A program made the position numbers and the translations under genes. Under the pieces are notes generated by a model. It worked only from the letters and a program-made list of their open reading frames with translations, had not been told where the DNA came from and ran no database searches. DNA of 6,703 bases from Syntrophaceae bacterium PtaB.Bin038. Its GTDB lineage: Bacteria > Desulfobacterota > Syntrophia > Syntrophales > UBA2192. Location: positions 1 through 6,703 of the forward strand of contig MVQS01000136.1 of NCBI GenBank assembly GCA_002067855.1. The letters are read 5' to 3'. Shown one piece after another: positions 6,524-6,703 of this stretch (the first letter of the stretch is position 1; every line of letters starts with the position of its first letter).

Positions 6524-6703
6524 ATGTTCAAGAAGACGTTGTTAACCGTTTGTTCAGCACTGTTCACCCTTCTGGTGTCCGCCCCGGCGGTATTCGCGGC
6601 GGAGGCTCTTCCCTCCGGGGATGCCTATAACAAGGTGTTCTTTGCTGTCGGCGCCATGCTGGCCGCCGGTATCGGCGTGGGTCTCGGCGCCATCGGCGCG
6701 GGC
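6524..6703 (+). CDS. atpE: ATP synthase F0 subunit c with signal-peptide-like leader, N-terminal part (cut by window edge)
   Basis: Sixty codons are visible. Residues 1-26 look like a signal peptide: K3-K4, a hydrophobic stretch about 6-19, and a likely cleavage site near AVFA-A (25/26). After a short linker, residues 38-60 are the first helix of subunit c, with the glycine-repeat signature G49, G51, G53, G55, then G58 and G60, which packs the helices of the c-ring. The ring carries H+ or Na+ through the membrane and turns the F1 motor. The ion-binding carboxylate in helix 2 lies beyond the window, so ion type cannot be judged. AAGGAG (6509-6514) lies 9 nt before the ATG. No atpB or atpI precedes it within at least 500 nt; the gene heads its own transcript and is divergent from the sensor operon. 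A V-type-like or other c-like proteolipid is less likely. Confidence 0.85.
   Translation, partial: MFKKTLLTVCSALFTLLVSAPAVFAAEALPSGDAYNKVFFAVGAMLAAGIGVGLGAIGAG

Overview
The window looks like GC-rich chromosomal DNA of an anaerobic Desulfobacterota (former Deltaproteobacteria) bacterium, possibly a syntroph or sulfate-reducer relative. The pointers are an HdrA-type/GltD-type flavin and iron-sulfur oxidoreductase, a soluble multi-PAS histidine kinase paired with an NtrC-family sigma54 activator, and an F-type ATP synthase c subunit with a signal-peptide-like leader. The lineage is inferred from gene content and style, not from a marker gene.

Layout. All genes except the last are on the minus strand. 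Reading in the direction of transcription from about 6100 down: a sigma70-like promoter (6133..6105), a 61-aa two-helix membrane protein (6018..5833), an 841-aa PAS-rich histidine kinase overlapping it by 4 nt (5836..3311), and after 28 nt a 459-aa NtrC-type response regulator (3282..1903). A spacer filled with a 7-bp degenerate repeat follows, then the ribosome-assembly GTPase engB (1803..1210). A roughly 400-nt gap (802..1209) carries inverted repeats and a separate promoter for an HdrA/GltD-like oxidoreductase (801..1), which runs off the left edge. On the plus strand at the right edge, atpE (6524 onward, cut by the window) is transcribed divergently from the sensor operon.

How the parts may work together. 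The small membrane protein, kinase and regulator form one signalling unit: the kinase has no membrane segment, so the translationally coupled small protein may anchor or inform it. The regulator has an intact phospho-acceptor, AAA+ sigma54-contact loop and Fis-type HTH, so it should activate sigma54 promoters. A very good -24/-12 sequence (6401..6416) lies 108 nt upstream of atpE on the correct strand, with a TTCAAT/ATTGAA dyad about 110-130 bp further upstream, where an activator site would be expected. This suggests, as inference, that atpE may be controlled by sigma54 and possibly by the neighbouring regulator.

Other structure. A 7-bp degenerate repeat with core GGC every 7 nt occurs as two pairs of converging arrays (1807-1841 with 1867-1901; 6148-6180 with 6230-6250), both in gene-border positions. 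One array runs into the translation start region of engB. The kinase carries three PAS modules repeated at exactly 158 residues (474 nt), with an 84-nt perfectly identical DNA stretch between two of them.
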